A DNA stretch of 64,000 nt. It comes from Ahaetulla prasina. Its lineage: Eukaryota; Chordata; Lepidosauria; Squamata; Colubridae. The stretch spans positions 134,816,420 to 134,880,419 of the forward strand of contig NC_080540.1 of NCBI RefSeq assembly GCF_028640845.1. Direction: 5' to 3'. The position numbers and the translations under genes are program-made. Positions 62,070-64,000 of the stretch are shown piece after piece (positions within the stretch are counted from its first letter, which is position 1; each line of letters opens with the position of its first letter). Below the pieces are notes generated by a model, which saw only the letters and a list, made by a program, of their open reading frames with translations, ran no database searches and was not told where the DNA came from.

Positions 62070-62595
62070 TGTTGTGTCCCACTCCTCCGCTGACGGCCGG
62101 GTCAGGGAAATCCGAATCAGGCGTGCCTCTGCAGCTCTGCCAAAGTCCTAGCAAAGTCCTCAGGGCAGGCAGGAGACCAGAAAGTGACTTCAGCAAGATA
62201 TGTTTAGACTTTGCCTGACTCAGAGAATGCCAGAAAGCAAATCCTTTATATAGGCCATGGGGTGTGGCTCCATGACTCAGCACTTATCCAGGCCTGCCCG
62301 TCCCTTCCTTCTGTTGCCTCGGCCTATCAAGTCTTCTGACGTGAGGGTCACTCCAGTCGGCAGCTGTTGGTAATTGACCTCCCTCAGGCTCACATGCTGT
62401 GGAGGAGGGGGAGGGGTCTAGTTGCTCCGTTTGCCTGGGCATGGAGCCAGAGCTGGGGCTGGAGGTATTTCTTCCTCTTCAGCCTGTCTGGGCATGGAGC
62501 CAGGGCTGGGGCCGGGAGGCATACTAGAACATTCCTCCATGTTCGGAAGCAGATAAGAAGACCCCAGCTGAGGTGAGATTGGACGAGACACAACA
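62070..62595 (-). mobile_element. Solo LTR, minus strand (526 bp)
   Basis: TGTTGTGTCCC start and GAGACACAACA end are inverted. The minus strand carries TATATAAAGG near 62250. Flanks ATTAA and GTTAA match at 4 of 5 positions, as a 5-bp TSD with one change. Two tandem copies of an approximately 32-bp unit (GGGCATGGAGCCAG...) lie near 62435-62520. A different family from the 55-60 kb element. Confidence 0.75.
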
Positions 62596-62600
62596 GTTAA

Positions 62601-64000
62601 TCAAAGAGGAATAGAAAAGAAACAGACTTAGGTTTCACAGGAGTGAATTTCTGTGAACTCAAGCGGCAGATAATCAGGTCCAATGGCTTGAAATAAAGAA
62701 GAGGAACGAGATCTGGAAAGGATGGAAAATCCTGTAAAAGAGATACTGATGGCCCAATCACAAGCAATTCCTACTACAGAAAAAATGGGAGACAGCCAAA
62801 GAGACCAGTGTGGATATACCCAGAGCGTTCTAAAATGCTGAAAAGAAAAAGAAATGTGTTTAAGAAATAGGAGGATGGGCATTCAATTAAAAAAAAAACA
62901 ACTTCCAAGCAATTGTCAGAAACTGTGGGATGTGTGTTGGAAAAGCTAAAGTGGGAATGGGCTGAGATACCGGAAATCAGAGTTCAAATCAACAATTGGT
63001 TGAATAAGCCAGTTGCTTCATCTGTGGCATTATGGGTAAAATTGACTTGGATATGGTTCGGTTGGCTTTTCTCCCAAAAAGAGGGGGCAGGAATCTTAAT
63101 TGTTAATTTGCTTATTTTAGTGAACATAAAAATACAGTAAGGTAACATGCTGGGAATACAAACTGAATTAGCAGAAATGTGGACATTTTGCCTCATTCTA
63201 TTACCCAATTATGAAGGAATGAAGAATATTAAGTATTTGGGTTGTTTTGATGTTTTTAAAAACTTGTTAGGCAAGTGCTTGCTGAACAATACGTTGAGAG
63301 TAGAGATATAGCAATTTGTGGGAATCCTAAGCTGAGCAATCATTTTCAGTGTGTTGTCCCTGTCTACATTGTACTTCTCTTTTCCTTTGCCAGACAGAAA
63401 CTGCGGATTTCTCACAAAGGAGGAATTTCTTGCAAAAGAAGAACAGAAAGTGATAACCATGGATTTTTCTTTTAGTTGAAACTGAGCACTGACACAGCCA
63501 TACAGGTGTGTCCCCCGCAGAAAAGACTATCCAGTTTGGGGATGTATGTAGATTTTGAGCGTAGTACTTCTAAATTAGGGATTATCCATCTGGTAGAAGC
63601 CTGGTGTCTTTTATTCACATCAGTCCTAGCCAGAATAGACAATGAAAAGGAAGCCTGGAAGTTGGCTCCAAACATCTAGATATGTTCTAGCTATATCTTC
63701 TGCTATCTTGCAACTCCATTCTCCCTGTGTTCCAACGACACAGGTAATCAAATTAATTAAATTTATTTTGGAGTCATAAAATAAACAAATGAGTTGAGTC
63801 TGCATCATCCACTGAACTGCATAAAACAAAAGCCCTAATCGTGTTTATCTAAATGTATCTGCTAGATCTTTACTTGACTTGCTTAAACTTTGGTCTTCAC
63901 AAAGACACAAAGAATATACTCCAACTTCCATCTCACCTTTTCCCCTTTGTCTTATGGCCTCTGTATATTCTTTGCTTAGTTTCTTAAATCCCTTTCCCTG
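62601..64000. other. Intergenic to window end, no gene recognised
   Basis: No exon, RNA or repeat was recognised. Short ORFs lack domains. Confidence 0.4.

Overview
The window is vertebrate nuclear DNA from a squamate reptile, most likely a snake. It holds one recognisable protein-coding gene and is otherwise almost entirely transposon-rich intergenic sequence. The squamate assignment rests on Sauria/Squam1-type SINEs with a BovB-like tail, CR1/L2-group LINEs, Penelope elements and hAT MITEs. The snake assignment rests on LINE copies ending in (ATTCT)n, the same motif class as the AATAG microsatellites reported to have been seeded by CR1/L3 'Snake1' LINEs. No bacterial-type operons, CRISPR arrays or genuine tRNA/rRNA genes are present.

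Left end (1-4.3 kb): a complete four-exon + strand gene for the claudin-like tetraspan protein TMEM235. It has a GC-rich promoter, a (TC)n tract in the 5' leader, canonical GT-AG introns all in phase 1, and polyadenylation signals downstream. Intron 3 carries a hAT MITE with a perfect 8-bp target duplication.

5-21 kb: hAT MITEs, a CR1/L2-like LINE 3' end, a family of about 380-bp MITEs, and a very recent 1.3-kb tandem duplication (9.36-11.96 kb) that doubled a LINE reverse-transcriptase fragment plus its flank. A near-perfect 52-bp-arm palindrome lies at 12.5 kb. A CpG-rich promoter-like island with a strong splice donor lies at 12.9-13.5 kb with no recognisable gene attached.

21.9-37.7 kb: Penelope-like elements. 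A 5'-truncated minus-strand copy beside a (TA)n tract ends in a 23-bp foldback. A head-to-tail duplicated plus-strand copy at 32.8-36.5 kb carries RT and GIY-YIG domains. Both 3' regions contain a hammerhead-ribozyme-like core. tRNA-derived SINEs and a CR1-like LINE 3' end also occur here.

38-55 kb: a long (ATTCT)n LINE tail, a foldback hAT element, nested MITE/SINE insertions, a full-length L1-type element carrying ORF1 but no ORF2 (49.3-51.1 kb), a hAT element with a perfect TSD, and a solo LTR inside a SINE.

55.2-60.6 kb: a structurally complete minus-strand Ty3/Gypsy chromovirus with two almost identical LTRs, a GAACT target duplication and gag, protease, RT, RNase H, integrase and chromodomain remnants broken by many frame changes. 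Its putative primer-binding site matches the predicted 5' end of its own transcript, suggesting Tf1/sushi-type self-priming. Another solo LTR lies at 62.1-62.6 kb.

The transposons do not form a pathway with TMEM235. What they record is the order of events: which insertion interrupts which, and two local tandem duplications. Many differences between near-identical copies are homopolymer indels, so some reading-frame breaks may be sequencing errors. All family calls come from reading the sequence and recalled family features; no database search was run.
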